Assembly (NCBI RefSeq): GCF_900176345.1
Contig: NZ_FWXU01000009.1
Location: forward strand, 1-64,000
DNA: 64,000 nucleotides
Origin: Rhizobium sp. RU36D
GTDB taxonomy: Bacteria > Pseudomonadota > Alphaproteobacteria > Rhizobiales > Rhizobiaceae
Direction: 5' to 3'
Below, piece by piece: positions 10,816-20,700 of the stretch. The notes under the pieces were generated by a model. The model ran no database searches, was not told the origin of the DNA, and saw nothing but the letters and a program-made list of their open reading frames with translations. Position 1 is the stretch's first letter. Each line of letters starts with the position of its first letter. A program made the translations under genes and the position numbers.

Positions 10816-10889
10816 GCCACGGGGAAGTGGCGCTTGATATCCGGTTCGGATATGGCGATAGGACTTCCACGACCGGCCAATACGGCCGG
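10816..10889 (+). other. Three successive hairpins in the rsfS-rlmH spacer
   Basis: In the 171-bp spacer three perfect short stems follow one another: GCCAC/GTGGC (10816-10831), ATATCCG/CGGATAT with a 3-nt loop (10837-10853) and CCGGCC/GGCCGG (10873-10889). No T-run follows, so they are not an obvious terminator. They may be an RNA processing or regulatory leader of rlmH, or a small RNA; I recognise no known family. Confidence 0.4.
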
Positions 10890-10927
10890 GCAGTGAAGGA
10901 CTGGGCCTGAAGGATTGAGGTGCAGCG

Positions 10928-11410
10928 ATGCGCGTGACGATCATTGCAGTGGGTCGGCTGAAGGCCGGCCCCGAGAAGGAACTTGCCGCGCGCTATCTCG
11001 ACCGCTTCGCCAAGACCGGACCAGCCTCCGGCCTGGAATTCGTGCGCACCATCGAGCTTGCGGAAAGCCGCGCCAGCAATCCGGAAACCCGCAAGCGCGA
11101 AGAAGCAGCCCAGATAGAGAAATCCCTGCCGGATAACGCGCTGGTGGTTGCGCTGGATGAGCGCGGCAAGGCGCTCGACAGCCCCGCCTTCGCTTCCCTG
11201 CTGGGCGACGCGCGGGACATGGGCCAGCGCGACCTCGTCTTCGTCATCGGCGGGGCCGATGGCATCGACGCGGACTTTCGGCAAAAGGCGCAGCAGGCGA
11301 TCAATCTGGGCCGCATGACATGGCCCCATCAGCTGGTCCGCATCTTGATCGCCGAACAACTCTATCGTGCCGTGACCATCCTGTCGGGCCATCCCTATCA
11401 TCGGGTTTGA
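10928..11410 (+). CDS. rlmH: 23S rRNA (pseudouridine-1915-N3)-methyltransferase RlmH
   Basis: 160 residues beginning MRVTIIAVGRLKAGPEKEL. A SPOUT-fold methyltransferase that methylates pseudouridine 1915 in helix 69 of 23S rRNA. Seen: NALVVALDERGKALDSPAFA, the knot motif LVFVIGGADGIDADF, and the C-terminal LGRMTWPHQLVRILIAEQLYRA with YHR at the end, all characteristic. Length is that of the family. GAGGTGCAGCG precedes the ATG. Confidence 0.97.
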   Translation: MRVTIIAVGRLKAGPEKELAARYLDRFAKTGPASGLEFVRTIELAESRASNPETRKREEAAQIEKSLPDNALVVALDERGKALDSPAFASLLGDARDMGQRDLVFVIGGADGIDADFRQKAQQAINLGRMTWPHQLVRILIAEQLYRAVTILSGHPYHRV

Positions 11411-11503
11411 GGCGACACCGGGCAGGTGGAAGAAGGTTGATTTGCGGTGCCGAGCAAATCAGCTTAATTTGCGCCGATCGATCACAGGAATCACCCACGC
11501 TCA

Positions 11504-12958
11504 ATGGCCAGACCGCGGACGACAGCCATAGCCGGCCGACCACGCCTCGCCATTGCCTTCGTGGCCGTTTGCGCGACTGCGCTTGCCCTCGCCAGCGGCT
11601 GGGATGATTCGCGGCAGGCCCTGGCCCAGGATCAGCCGCCGGCAGACCCTCCCACTGCTTCCGTTCCGCCAACGATCCCGCCCGAGCCTGTCGTCGCCGA
11701 TCCTGCCGCAGCCCTGCAGGACAAGCGCAACCAGATCGGCCGCGAATTGCAGACGCTCTCTGCCTCCATCAAGGTCTCGGAGGAAAAGGCTCGCGAGCTC
11801 TCCGAGACGATCGCGTCAATCGAAAAGACTTCGGCCAGCCTGCGCCAGGCCCTGATCGAATCCGCCTCCCGGCGCAAGGAGCTGGAGCGCAGCATTTCCG
11901 AAAGCGAGAAGACGCTCGCCGGCTTCGGTGTGCGCGAGGACGCGATCCGCCAGTCCTTCCGGGAGCGGCGGGCGATCCTGGCGGAAGTCCTGGCCGCCCT
12001 GCAGCGCATGGGGCGCAATCCGCCGCCCGCCCTGCTGGTCAGCCCGGAGGATGCGCTGGGCTCGGTTCGCTCGGCCATCCTGCTGGGTGCGGTCGTGCCG
12101 GGGATTAGGGGCGAAACCGAAAAGTTGGCAAAGGATCTGGCCGAACTCGCCAGCCTGCGCCAGGCGGGCCAGAAGGAGCGTGATTCGCTTCTGGTAACCA
12201 TGCAAAGCCGGCAGGAAGAAGAGCGGCGCATGGATATGCTGCTGGTCGAAAACGACAAGCTCGTGCGCCAGAATGCCGGGCAGTTGCAGGAGGAGCGCGC
12301 CCGCTCGGAGGAACTGGCGGGCAAGGCCTCCAGCCTGGAAGGCCTGATCGGTTCGCTGGAAAAGGAGATCACCTCGGTGCGCGAAGCCATGGAACAGGCC
12401 CGCGCAGAGGAAGAGCGGCAGCGCCAGTTGACCGAGGAGCAGCGTCAACGAATCCGTGATCAGGCGGAAAATACCCTGCCCGATAAAAACCGCATTGCGC
12501 CAGCAAGCTTGTTTTCCGAGCTGAAAGGCAAGCTGGAGCTTCCAGCCGCTGGTGATGTCTTGCGCGTATTCGGCGATCCTGATGGGACGGGACATCAGGC
12601 GAAAGGTGTGGTTCTTGCCGCCTCCCCCGGCGCATTGGTGACGGCACCTGCGGACGGACTGGTGGTTTTTGCCGGCCAGTTCCGCAGCTACGGGCAGATG
12701 ATCATTCTGAACATGGGCGATGGTTATCACGTCGTTCTGTCAGGCATGGACAAGGTCGATACGCGACAAGGCAAGTTCGTTCTGTCTGGCGAACCCTTGG
12801 CGACAATGGGTGAGAAAAGAGTGGCAAGTGCCACCGCATTGGCGCTGGAAACCGAACGTCCAACGCTTTACATTGAATTCAGGAAAGATGGTGCGCCGAT
12901 TGATTCCGCGCCATGGTGGGTTGAAAGAGACTCGGGAAAGGCTAGCAATGATACGTAG
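11504..12958 (+). CDS. EnvC-like murein hydrolase activator with degenerate LytM (M23) domain
   Basis: 484 residues: an N-terminal membrane or signal segment (about residues 15-40), a proline-rich linker, long coiled coils (about 65-320, heptads rich in Glu, Arg and Leu) and a C-terminal LytM/M23-type domain (about 345-470). Active M23 enzymes bind zinc through H-x3-D and H-x-H; here these regions read GHQAKGVVLAAS and GYHVVLSGMD, so the metal set is missing. That is the EnvC pattern, in which the dead domain activates septal amidases. It overlaps ctpA by 11 bp; the EnvC-CtpA pairing is common in alphaproteobacteria and suggests a joint role in peptidoglycan remodelling at division. Confidence 0.88.
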   Translation: MARPRTTAIAGRPRLAIAFVAVCATALALASGWDDSRQALAQDQPPADPPTASVPPTIPPEPVVADPAAALQDKRNQIGRELQTLSASIKVSEEKARELSETIASIEKTSASLRQALIESASRRKELERSISESEKTLAGFGVREDAIRQSFRERRAILAEVLAALQRMGRNPPPALLVSPEDALGSVRSAILLGAVVPGIRGETEKLAKDLAELASLRQAGQKERDSLLVTMQSRQEEERRMDMLLVENDKLVRQNAGQLQEERARSEELAGKASSLEGLIGSLEKEITSVREAMEQARAEEERQRQLTEEQRQRIRDQAENTLPDKNRIAPASLFSELKGKLELPAAGDVLRVFGDPDGTGHQAKGVVLAASPGALVTAPADGLVVFAGQFRSYGQMIILNMGDGYHVVLSGMDKVDTRQGKFVLSGEPLATMGEKRVASATALALETERPTLYIEFRKDGAPIDSAPWWVERDSGKASNDT

Positions 12959-14270
12959 GGCTTCATTTGTTCTCGTCGGCGCACTGATGGGCGCGACCGC
13001 GATGAGCGTCATCTATTCGGCGGGAGTGCCTGCCGTGGCCGCCGGCGCCTCGACCTACAAGGAGCTGTCGATCTTCGGCGATGTGTTCGAGCGGGTGCGC
13101 GCGCAATATGTGACGCCGCCGGATGAAGAAAAGCTGGTCGAAAATGCCATCAATGGCATGCTGAGCTCGCTGGACCCGCATTCGAGCTACATGAATGCCA
13201 AGGACGCCTCCGACATGCAGACCCAGACGCGGGGCGAGTTCGGCGGCATCGGCATCGAAGTCACCATGGAAGACGAGCTCGTTAAGGTCATCACCCCGAT
13301 CGACGACACGCCCGGCTCGCGCGCCGGCATTCTCGCCGGCGACCTGATCTCGGAGATCAACGGTGAAGCCGTTCGTGGCCTCAAGCTCGAAGAAGCCGTC
13401 GACAAGATGCGCGGCGCGGTCAACACGCCGATCAAGCTGACCATCCTGCGCAAGGGCGCCGACCAGCCGATCGACATCACCGTCGTTCGTGAAATCATTG
13501 CGATCCGCGCCGTGAAGTCCCGCGTGGAAGGCGACGTCGGCTATCTCCGCGTGATCTCATTCACCGAAAAGACCTATGACGACCTGGAAAAGGCGATCGA
13601 GAAGATCAAGAAGGACGTGCCGGCCGACAAGCTGAAGGGCTATGTTCTTGACCTGCGCCTGAACCCCGGCGGCTTGCTCGACCAGGCCATCTACGTTTCC
13701 GACGCCTTCCTGGAACGCGGCGAAGTGGTTTCGACCCGCAGCCGCAATGCCGACGACACGCGCCGCTTCAACGCCTCGGCCGGTGACCTCACGGATGGCA
13801 AGCCTGTCATCGTGCTGGTCAATGGCGGCTCCGCCTCCGCGTCGGAAATCGTTGCCGGCGCTCTTCAGGACCTGAAGCGCGCGACGGTTCTCGGAACCCG
13901 CTCCTTCGGCAAGGGCTCCGTCCAGACCATCATCCCGATGGGCGACAAGGGTGCGCTGCGCCTCACGACGGCGCTCTATTACACGCCCTCGGGCAAGTCG
14001 ATCCAAGGCACCGGTATCCAGCCTGACATCCAGGTCGAGCAGCCGCTGCCCGAGGAGTTCAAGGGCAAGGTGCGTGCCGAGGGTGAATCTGCCCTGCCGG
14101 GCCACATCAAGGGTCAGAACGAGAACGAGGAAGGCTCGGGCTCCATTGCCTATGTCCCGCCGGAAGCCAAGGATGACGTTCAGCTGAACTACGCTCTTGA
14201 CCTGTTGCGCGGCAACAAGACCGATCCGGCCTTCCCGGCGGATCCGCAGAAGGCGGCCGTGGTCAAGTAA
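12948..14270 (+). CDS. ctpA: Carboxy-terminal processing protease (S41 family, CtpA-like)
   Basis: 440 residues from the ATG at 12948, which starts a clear signal peptide (MIRRASFVLVGALMGATAMS). A PDZ domain (about 95-180, GIGIEVTMEDELVKVITPID) is followed by the S41 protease core with a Ser/Lys dyad: Ser297 in NGGSASASEIVAG and Lys322 in SFGKGSVQ. The C-terminal tail is acidic and ends in Lys. It acts in the periplasm, cutting proteins at their C-termini; relatives control peptidoglycan hydrolases. The start lies inside the end of the EnvC-like gene, so the two are cotranslated. Upstream in-frame codons would remove the signal peptide. Confidence 0.96.
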   Translation: MIRRASFVLVGALMGATAMSVIYSAGVPAVAAGASTYKELSIFGDVFERVRAQYVTPPDEEKLVENAINGMLSSLDPHSSYMNAKDASDMQTQTRGEFGGIGIEVTMEDELVKVITPIDDTPGSRAGILAGDLISEINGEAVRGLKLEEAVDKMRGAVNTPIKLTILRKGADQPIDITVVREIIAIRAVKSRVEGDVGYLRVISFTEKTYDDLEKAIEKIKKDVPADKLKGYVLDLRLNPGGLLDQAIYVSDAFLERGEVVSTRSRNADDTRRFNASAGDLTDGKPVIVLVNGGSASASEIVAGALQDLKRATVLGTRSFGKGSVQTIIPMGDKGALRLTTALYYTPSGKSIQGTGIQPDIQVEQPLPEEFKGKVRAEGESALPGHIKGQNENEEGSGSIAYVPPEAKDDVQLNYALDLLRGNKTDPAFPADPQKAAVVK

Positions 14271-14297
14271 GGCACAGCGACACTATTGAACATATGG

Positions 14298-14327
14298 AAT
14301 GACCATGCTCCAGCGGGCATGGTCATT
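14298..14327 (+). terminator. Stem-loop after ctpA
   Basis: AATGACCATGC (14298-14308) pairs perfectly with GCATGGTCATT (14317-14327). The following bases CGTTTGAT give only a weak T-run. It is probably the transcript end of the envC-ctpA unit. Confidence 0.6.
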
Positions 14328-14450
14328 CGTTTGATCGGCGCCGAAGTTTTCGGCTCTGGTTCTTGATCCGGTAGGCTTTCGCGCCATCGGATGAGGCAGA
14401 ATGGCGTTGCGTCAGCGATATCTGCAAGGTTGGCGGAAACGGAAGCGAAT

Positions 14451-15638
14451 TTGAGCGGCAATCTGCATACCCCCCTTGGCAAAGACCGGCCCTCTGCGCC
14501 GGCGCCCAGGATGCGTCTGTCCAGCACGCGATCCGCAGGGGTTGTCGCAACCATCCTTGCGCTAGGATTGTCAGCCTATACCGCGGTCACACCGCTTCCC
14601 CTCAGCTATACCCCCGCGCCAGAGGCCGCTGATGCCAGTGCCTCAAACGGTGAAAGCGCTCTTCTCACCCAATCAGCGGCGCCTCGAGATGGCCTTGCGG
14701 CCGAACGTCCGCGCTCCGGCGCAAATGTGGAAACGACCCTGAACGCGGACGGTTCTGTGGTCACCAAATACAGCCCGCGTCCGCGCGATGGTGCCGGCCC
14801 GGTTCTGATCGACACGCCGCGTCTGGGCCAGGATCCGCGCCTCGCGGCCGTTCCCAATCCCGACCTGCTGGAAGACAGTGCCTATGGGCCGATCCCGGTG
14901 ATCGCATCAGATGGATTGCGGCCAGTCGAGGAATATGCCCGGCCATGGTCTGGCGCGCGTGGCACACGGATAGCCATTGTGGTCGGCGGTTTGGGCCTCA
15001 GCCAGACCGGGACGCAGCGCGCCATCCGCCAGCTTCCCGATACCGTGACGCTCGCCTTTGCGGCCACGGGCAACAGCCTGCAGCGCTGGATGCAGGAAGC
15101 ACGCCAGCAGGGCCATGAAATTCTGCTGCAAGTGCCGTTCGAGCCGTTTGATTATCCGGCGAATGATCCAGGCCGCGGCACGCTTTTGGTGGAGAACAGT
15201 CCGGGAGACAATCTCGACAATCTCCACCAGGCGATGGCGCGTATCACGAATTATACCGGCGTGATGAATTACATGGGCGGTCGCTTCCTATCTGATAGCG
15301 CGGCTTTCGAACCCGTGGTGCGCGACATCGCCGCCCGCGGCCTGCTCTTCCTGGATGACGGCTCTTCCGCCCGATCGCTGACCGGCAATTATGCCAAGGC
15401 CCTTGGTATGCCCCATGCCTTCGGTGACCTGCAATTGGATGCTCAGTTGCAGGAGCAGGCGATCCTGCAGAAACTCGACGAGTTGGAACGCATCGCACGC
15501 CGCAAGGGCAGCGCGATCGGCATCGCCTCGGCATTCGATGAAACCATCGCCGCCATCTCCAAATGGAGCGACGAGGCTGCGTCTCGCGGCGTGGAAATCG
15601 TCGGCGTCGCGTCGCTCGCCATGGATGAAGCGCCTTAG
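14451..15638 (+). CDS. Divergent polysaccharide deacetylase family protein (DUF610)
   Basis: About 395 residues from TTG 14451, chosen because GGAAGCGA lies just upstream and the protein then begins LSGNLHTPLGKDRP before a single membrane segment (VVATILALGLSAYTA). ATG 14391 would add 20 residues. The C-terminal half has the divergent deacetylase fold: TRIAIVVGGLGLSQTG, LAFAATGNSLQRWMQEAR, GHEILLQVPFEPFDYP, and MGGRFLSDSAAFEPVVRDI. These enzymes are periplasmic and sit beside envC-ctpA in many alphaproteobacteria. The catalytic Asp/His set of classic NodB enzymes is not obvious, so activity is uncertain. Confidence 0.85.
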   Translation: MSGNLHTPLGKDRPSAPAPRMRLSSTRSAGVVATILALGLSAYTAVTPLPLSYTPAPEAADASASNGESALLTQSAAPRDGLAAERPRSGANVETTLNADGSVVTKYSPRPRDGAGPVLIDTPRLGQDPRLAAVPNPDLLEDSAYGPIPVIASDGLRPVEEYARPWSGARGTRIAIVVGGLGLSQTGTQRAIRQLPDTVTLAFAATGNSLQRWMQEARQQGHEILLQVPFEPFDYPANDPGRGTLLVENSPGDNLDNLHQAMARITNYTGVMNYMGGRFLSDSAAFEPVVRDIAARGLLFLDDGSSARSLTGNYAKALGMPHAFGDLQLDAQLQEQAILQKLDELERIARRKGSAIGIASAFDETIAAISKWSDEAASRGVEIVGVASLAMDEAP

Positions 15639-15771
15639 AGCCCGCGACGGACACACAACCTCGTCAGTCACGACCGGGTCCTTGGCGGGTCGCAAGCCCT
15701 GATGTATTGGAGGAGGCCGAATAGCCATCTTCTGGCGCCCCAGACGCCATTCCCATGATCAGGACCACGCC

Positions 15772-16299
15772 ATGACCAGCCACCGTCCAAGCGATATCAA
15801 GGCCGAAGATCTCCCCTATCGCCCCTGTGTCGGCGTGATGGTGCTCAACCGTGACGGCCTGGTCTGGGCGGGTCGCCGGATCGCGATCGGCAATTCCGAA
15901 TATGACGGCTCCCCGCAACTGTGGCAGATGCCCCAGGGCGGCATCGACCCAGGCGAGGATCCCCTGGCAGCGGCATACCGGGAACTCTACGAGGAAACCG
16001 GCATGAAAACAGTGAGCCTGTTGGCGGAAGCGTCCCGTTGGATCAATTACGACCTGCCGCCACATCTGATCGGCATCGGGCTGAAGGGCAAGTTTCGCGG
16101 GCAGACCCAGCGCTGGTTCGCATTTCGCTTCGAGGGGGACGAGAGCGAGATTGCCATCGATCCGCCTCCGGGTGGGCACGAGGCGGAATTTGATCAATGG
16201 GCATGGAAGCCGATGGAGGAGCTTCCCGGCCTGATCGTTGAATTCAAGCGGAAGGTCTATGAGGATGTGGTCGCCGAATTCCGCCACCTGATCGCCTGA
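15772..16299 (+). CDS. rppH: RNA pyrophosphohydrolase (Nudix)
   Basis: 175 residues. The Nudix box is complete: [20 protein letters not shown] followed by TGM (G-x5-E-x7-REUxEExGU). The opening [21 protein letters not shown] and the WQMPQGGID motif are typical of RppH/IalA. It removes pyrophosphate from mRNA 5' ends to start decay and can split diadenosine polyphosphates; IalA homologues were named for invasion in Bartonella. It follows the deacetylase gene and faces bfr across a strong shared hairpin. Confidence 0.94.
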   Translation: MTSHRPSDIKAEDLPYRPCVGVMVLNRDGLVWAGRRIAIGNSEYDGSPQLWQMPQGGIDPGEDPLAAAYRELYEETGMKTVSLLAEASRWINYDLPPHLIGIGLKGKFRGQTQRWFAFRFEGDESEIAIDPPPGGHEAEFDQWAWKPMEELPGLIVEFKRKVYEDVVAEFRHLIA

Positions 16300-16310
16300 G
16301 ACACGATCAT

Positions 16311-16344
16311 CGCCCTCCGCGCCTAGAATGCAGCGCGGAGGGCG
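16311..16344. terminator. Two-way hairpin between rppH and bfr
   Basis: CGCCCTCCGCGC (16311-16322) and GCGCGGAGGGCG (16333-16344) form a perfect 12-bp stem with a 10-nt loop, placed between the convergent ends of rppH and bfr. On the plus side it is followed by TTGGATTATT. Confidence 0.75.
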
Positions 16345-16350
16345 GTTGGA

Positions 16351-16836
16351 TTATTCCGCTTCGTCGGCGGATGCGGCGTTCAGCAGGCCGTAGCGTTCTT
16401 CGCCGAGCTTGCCGAGCAGTTCCAGCTGGGTTTCGAGGAAGTCGATATGGCCTTCCTCATCCGCCAGCAGTTCTTCGAAAAGCTTCATCGTCACATAGTC
16501 GCCAGCGGCGTGACAGATATCGCGGGACGCCTTGTAGGAGGTGCGGGCGTCATATTCGCCGGCGAGATCGGCTTCCAGCACTTCCTTCACGGTCTGGCCA
16601 ATGCGCAGCGCGCCGACCTGCTGCAGGTTCGGGTGACCTTCCAGGAAGATGATGCGCGCAACGAGCTTGTCGGCATGCTGCATCTCCTCGATCGATTCGG
16701 CGCGCTCCTTCTTGGCGAGCTTGATATAGCCCCAGTCTTCGAGCAGGCGATAATGCAGCCAGTACTGGTTGACGGCACCGAGCTCCAGAAAAAGGGCCTC
16801 GTTCAGCCGTTCGATTACCTTGGGATCACCCTTCAT
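16351..16836 (-). CDS. bfr: Bacterioferritin
   Basis: 161 residues. The ferroxidase ligands are in place: Glu18 in LFLELGAVN, Glu51 and His54 in [11 protein letters not shown], Glu94 in LAGEYDAR, and Glu127/His130 in [10 protein letters not shown]. The haem ligand Met52 is present, so this is a haem-binding, iron-storing 24-mer subunit. AAAGGACG lies upstream of the ATG. An Irr-type iron control element at 16907-16923 indicates iron-dependent control. The partner ferredoxin gene bfd lies about 0.5 kb upstream on the same strand. Confidence 0.97.
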   Translation of the reverse strand: MKGDPKVIERLNEALFLELGAVNQYWLHYRLLEDWGYIKLAKKERAESIEEMQHADKLVARIIFLEGHPNLQQVGALRIGQTVKEVLEADLAGEYDARTSYKASRDICHAAGDYVTMKLFEELLADEEGHIDFLETQLELLGKLGEERYGLLNAASADEAE

Positions 16837-16906
16837 GACGATTCGTCCTTTGCGCGTGTTTTTCTACGCGAGATAAAATCAGCTTTGCGCACGGATGTCT
16901 AGAAGT

Positions 16907-16923
16907 TTTAGAACGATTCCAAA
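16907..16923 (-). promoter_or_regulatory. Irr-type iron control element (ICE box) upstream of bfr
   Basis: TTTAGAACGATTCCAAA is a 17-bp palindrome with one mismatch (TTTAGAA-N3-TTCCAAA; the rhizobial ICE/Irr consensus is TTTAGAA-N3-TTCTAAA). It lies 71 bp before the bfr start. In Rhizobiaceae, Irr binding at such sites represses iron-storage genes under low iron. The assignment rests on motif and context only. Confidence 0.7.
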
Positions 16924-17322
16924 TTGTGTTTCATGGGAAACGGTACTGAACCATCCACCGAGTCACCGTTCAAGGGATGAGCTCGATCATGGATACGCCG
17001 CAGGTTTACCGGCGGTTTTTGCCTGTTAGGCGGATCCGGCCAACAGCAATAGCGATAGCGACCGTGCGCACGACCTGACAGCGCAAAAGTAAGGCGATGA
17101 GCTGCGGCAGTCATCGACATTTGGCCGGAAGACCGGACTTTGCTTGAGCCCTGGTATGCTCGACTTTCGCTTTTTCGCTACTGAGGCGCCGAAAGTGTGT
17201 TTAGCTGGAATTGGTTTTGGAACAGCAGCGGTCTGCGCATACTTCAACGCCAGCACTGCATCAGCCATCAGTGCAAGATGGAATGACGAAGTTCGGGAAG
17301 AACGAAAGCCAGATGCGAATTG
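16924..17322. other. 399-bp intergenic stretch upstream of bfr, downstream of bfd
   Basis: No convincing gene. Small open frames on both strands lack ribosome binding sites and conserved features. A weak inverted repeat, CCGC-N10-GCGG followed by TTTTT, lies near 16999-17024 but serves no gene in that direction. It otherwise holds the upstream part of the bfr promoter region and the bfd 3' flank. Confidence 0.4.
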
Positions 17323-17634
17323 TCAGGCCGTCTTTGCCATTCTCTGACGACGTTCCTGGATGGCGGCCCGCTGCTCTTCGTGAAAACGACGCAGGCGCTC
17401 CATGAAGTCAACGACCTTCTCGTCTTCGGAACGGCGATTGGCGTGATAGGCTTCCGTGGTCTGGATGATCAGGTCAACAACCGTCGGGAAGCAGCCGCAG
17501 CAACGGCCACGCTTGGCCATGGCATGATAGACCTTGGCAGGCACGATCAGCTGCCAACAGTCCTCGTCAAGGAGCTCATTGATCGTCGAGACGATCTCCT
17601 TGTCGGTGATGTAGTTGCAGCTGCAGACCAGCAT
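17323..17634 (-). CDS. bfd: Bacterioferritin-associated ferredoxin-like [2Fe-2S] protein
   Basis: 103 residues starting MLVCSCNYITDKEI. The BFD-like domain has Cys4 and Cys6 and a later RCCGC cluster that supply the [2Fe-2S] ligands; the motif AKRGRCCGCFPTVVDLI is characteristic. Bfd delivers electrons to haem in bacterioferritin so that stored iron is released. The C-terminal 40 or so residues are charged and go beyond the usual 64-aa Bfd (MERLRRFHEEQRAAIQER). An in-frame codon 111 bp upstream would add a non-conserved leader and is rejected. It lies 118 bp downstream of dnaE2 and upstream of bfr, all on the minus strand. Confidence 0.88.
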   Translation of the reverse strand: MLVCSCNYITDKEIVSTINELLDEDCWQLIVPAKVYHAMAKRGRCCGCFPTVVDLIIQTTEAYHANRRSEDEKVVDFMERLRRFHEEQRAAIQERRQRMAKTA

Positions 17635-17751
17635 CGCGGCATTCATCCATCTAACATGATAGTTTATGTCGTCTTTTTTGCTAAAGAAGACATGGATTGT
17701 CAAGATACCAATAGGGCGTTGGCAGTCGGGCCACCCGAGATTCATGCCTCT

Positions 17752-20700
17752 TCAATGAAAATTGCGTCCTTTCGGCATCACATCATGGACCGTGGCCGCC
17801 TCGGACGCATTGCGCCCTACCGGAACGACACGGCGTCGGCGTTCGCCCTCGTCTCGCCTGATGTCTCTGACGGGTCGCCGCACCTCGTCTGCCGGGGCCA
17901 GATGGGAGAATTGCGGCACGTCGCGCACCAGTTCGGCAAGCGATGGAGTGAGGTCATCAAGCCTCTCGGCAACCACATGGATGACACCATTGACTTTCTG
18001 TAGCTTGCCGAAGACCTGCACCAGCCGGGCACCCATCACAACCGGCCGGTATTTCTGGAATATCCCGTTCCAGACGATGATGTTGGCGACACCGGTTTCA
18101 TCCTCAAGCGTCATGAAAATCACGCCCTTCGCCGATCCTGGCCGCTGGCGGACCAGAACCAGTCCGGCGACGGAGACGCGGCGACCATTGTTCGTGGTTT
18201 CAAGCTCAGCGCTGCTGAGGATGCGACGGCGTCGGAAATTCTCCCGCAGGAAGGAAACCGGATGCGCCTTCAACGAGAGCGACAGGGTCCTGTAATCCTC
18301 GATGACCTCCTCCCCCTGGGGCATGAGCGGCAAGGCGATGCTCTCTTCCTGTTGCAAGCCATCAAGGTCGTTGGCGGCAAACAGCGGCAAGGTCTCGGCC
18401 GCGGCCGCTCGGTCAAGCGCCTGGGCCAGCCATAGGGCTTCCCGACGCCGCACGCCGATCGAGGAAAAGGCATCGGCTTCCGCCAGTTTTTCGATGACCG
18501 AACGTGAAAGCCCCGTTCGAAGCCATAGATCCCGAACGGACAGATAGCCGGCACCGCGACGCTCGACCACGAGCGTCATCTCCTCCTCGCTCAAACCCTT
18601 GACCTGGCGAAATCCGAGCCGGACCGCCTTGTCGGTTCGGATCACGCCGCGCATGCTGGCATGCCGGATCGCAATCCGGTCACGATCGAAATCCCCATCC
18701 TCCAGCAGGTTGTCCCAACCCGAATGGTTGATATCGACAGGGCGGACATCCACCCCATGTTCTCGCGCATCGCGCACAAGCTGGGCCGGCGGATAAAAAC
18801 CCATGGGCTGCGAATTGAGCAAGGCCACGAGGAACACATCAGGATACCGGGCCTTGAACCAGCAGGAGACATAGACCAGCAGGGCGAACGAGGCGGCATG
18901 GCTTTCCGGAAAGCCATATTCGCCAAACCCCTCGATCTGGCTGAAGCAGCGCTCCGCAAAATCCGCATCATAGCCGTTTTGCACCATGCCGCTGATAAAA
19001 CGGGCCTTGAATTCCGTCACCTGACCTGTGCGCCGGAATGTTGCCATGGACCGGCGCAGACGGTCGGCCTCCGCTGGCGAAAAGTCGGCTCCGGTAATCG
19101 CGATCTGCATGGCCTGTTCCTGGAACAGGGGAACCCCCAGTGTTCGCTCGAGCACGGATTTGAGCGCCTCGCTCGGATAGTCGATCTCCCGGCCGGCGCG
19201 CTTGTCCTCCCGACGCTTGAGATAGGGATGCACCATATTGCCCTGGATCGGCCCAGGCCGCACAATCGCAACCTCGATGACGAGATCGTAGAATTCACGC
19301 GGACGAAGCCTGGGCAGCATGCTCATCTGCGCCCGGCTCTCGATCTGGAACACGCCGATCGTATCGGCACGACAGATCATGTCATAAACTTCAGGTTCCG
19401 GCTCGTCGAGCAAACCGGCCAACGTCTTCTCGATTCCGTAATGGCGGTGCAGCAGCGCAAGCGCCTTGGCGAGGCAGGTGAGCATGCCAAGCGCCAGCAC
19501 GTCGATCTTGAGGATCTTGACGTCATCCAGATCGTCCTTGTTCCACTCGATCATGTAGCGGCCATCCGCCGTGTTCATGATCGGAACCACCTCGTCAAGG
19601 CGATCGCGGGTGATGACAAAACCGCCGACATGCTGCGACAGATGCCGCGGGAAATCCTGCAGCATGCTGGAATAGCTCATGACACGTCGCGTGGTCGGAT
19701 CCTTGAGATCGAGCCCGGCCGCCCTCGCCTGCTCCTCGTCGAATGTCTTGGTCCACCAGCCCCAGATGGAGCCGGAGATCGCCGACTGCACATCCTCCGA
19801 AAGCCCGAAGGCCTTCGACACCTCCCGTCCAGCCGACCGCGCGCGATAGCTGATCACGGTCGCCGTCAACGCCGCATGCTCCTTGCCATAGGCATCGTAG
19901 ATAAAGCGGATGACCTCATCGCGCCGGTTATGCTCGAAATCCACGTCGATGTCGGGCGGCTCATCCCGTTCCGTTGAAATGAAGCGGTCGAACAGCAGCT
20001 TGAACTTCTGCGGATTGACCTCCGTGATGCCAAGGCAGAAGCAGACCGCGGAATTGGCGGCCGATCCGCGCCCCTGGCAAAGAATGTGCTGGCTGCGCGC
20101 ATAATTGATGATGCGATGGACCGTGAGAAAATAGGCCTCGTATTTCTTCTCGGCGATCAAGGTCAGCTCATATTCCAGGAGCTCAATGACGTCTGGCGGT
20201 ATATTCCCCTTGAAGCGGTGCATGGCGCCCTCATAAGCCAGTCGCCGCAGCGCGCTACTGGCCGGCTCGCCATCAATCGTCTCATCAGGATATTGATGGC
20301 CCAGCTCCCGAATCGAGAACTTTAGCCGGCGAAAGAAATTCTTCGTCGCGCCGACCGCCTCGGGATAGTCCTTCAGCAGGCGCGCCATCTCGGCAGGCGC
20401 CTTCAGATGCCGCTCGGCATTGGGCGCCAGACGCAAGCCTGCCTCCGCGACCGTAACATGCTCGCGGATCGCGGTGACCACATTGGCCAGCGGCAGCCGC
20501 TCCGGCCGATGATAGAAGGGATCGTTGCTGGCAATCAGCGGCAGGCCGAGGCGACGGGACATGGCCGCGATTTCCGCATGGGCAAGACGGTCGAGACCGT
20601 CATGGCGCGGCACCAGAAGGAGATAAAGCCTTTCGCTAAAACAGGCCTTCAGCCTGCCGGCGCGCTCCTCGAAATCGGTGACCTCAGGGGAATTGCGGAA

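Noticed and set aside
12720..12947. Longer CtpA starting at 12720
   Set aside because: It would overlap the LytM domain of the EnvC-like gene and bury the clear signal peptide that starts at 12948.
17026..17268. 80-aa minus-strand open frame between bfr and bfd
   Set aside because: No ribosome binding site, no conserved features, and low-complexity composition; it looks like chance.
17660..17700. Iron-responsive site before bfd
   Set aside because: There is an imperfect GTCTTCTTT/AAAAAAGAC dyad, but it matches neither the Irr nor the RirA consensus well enough.
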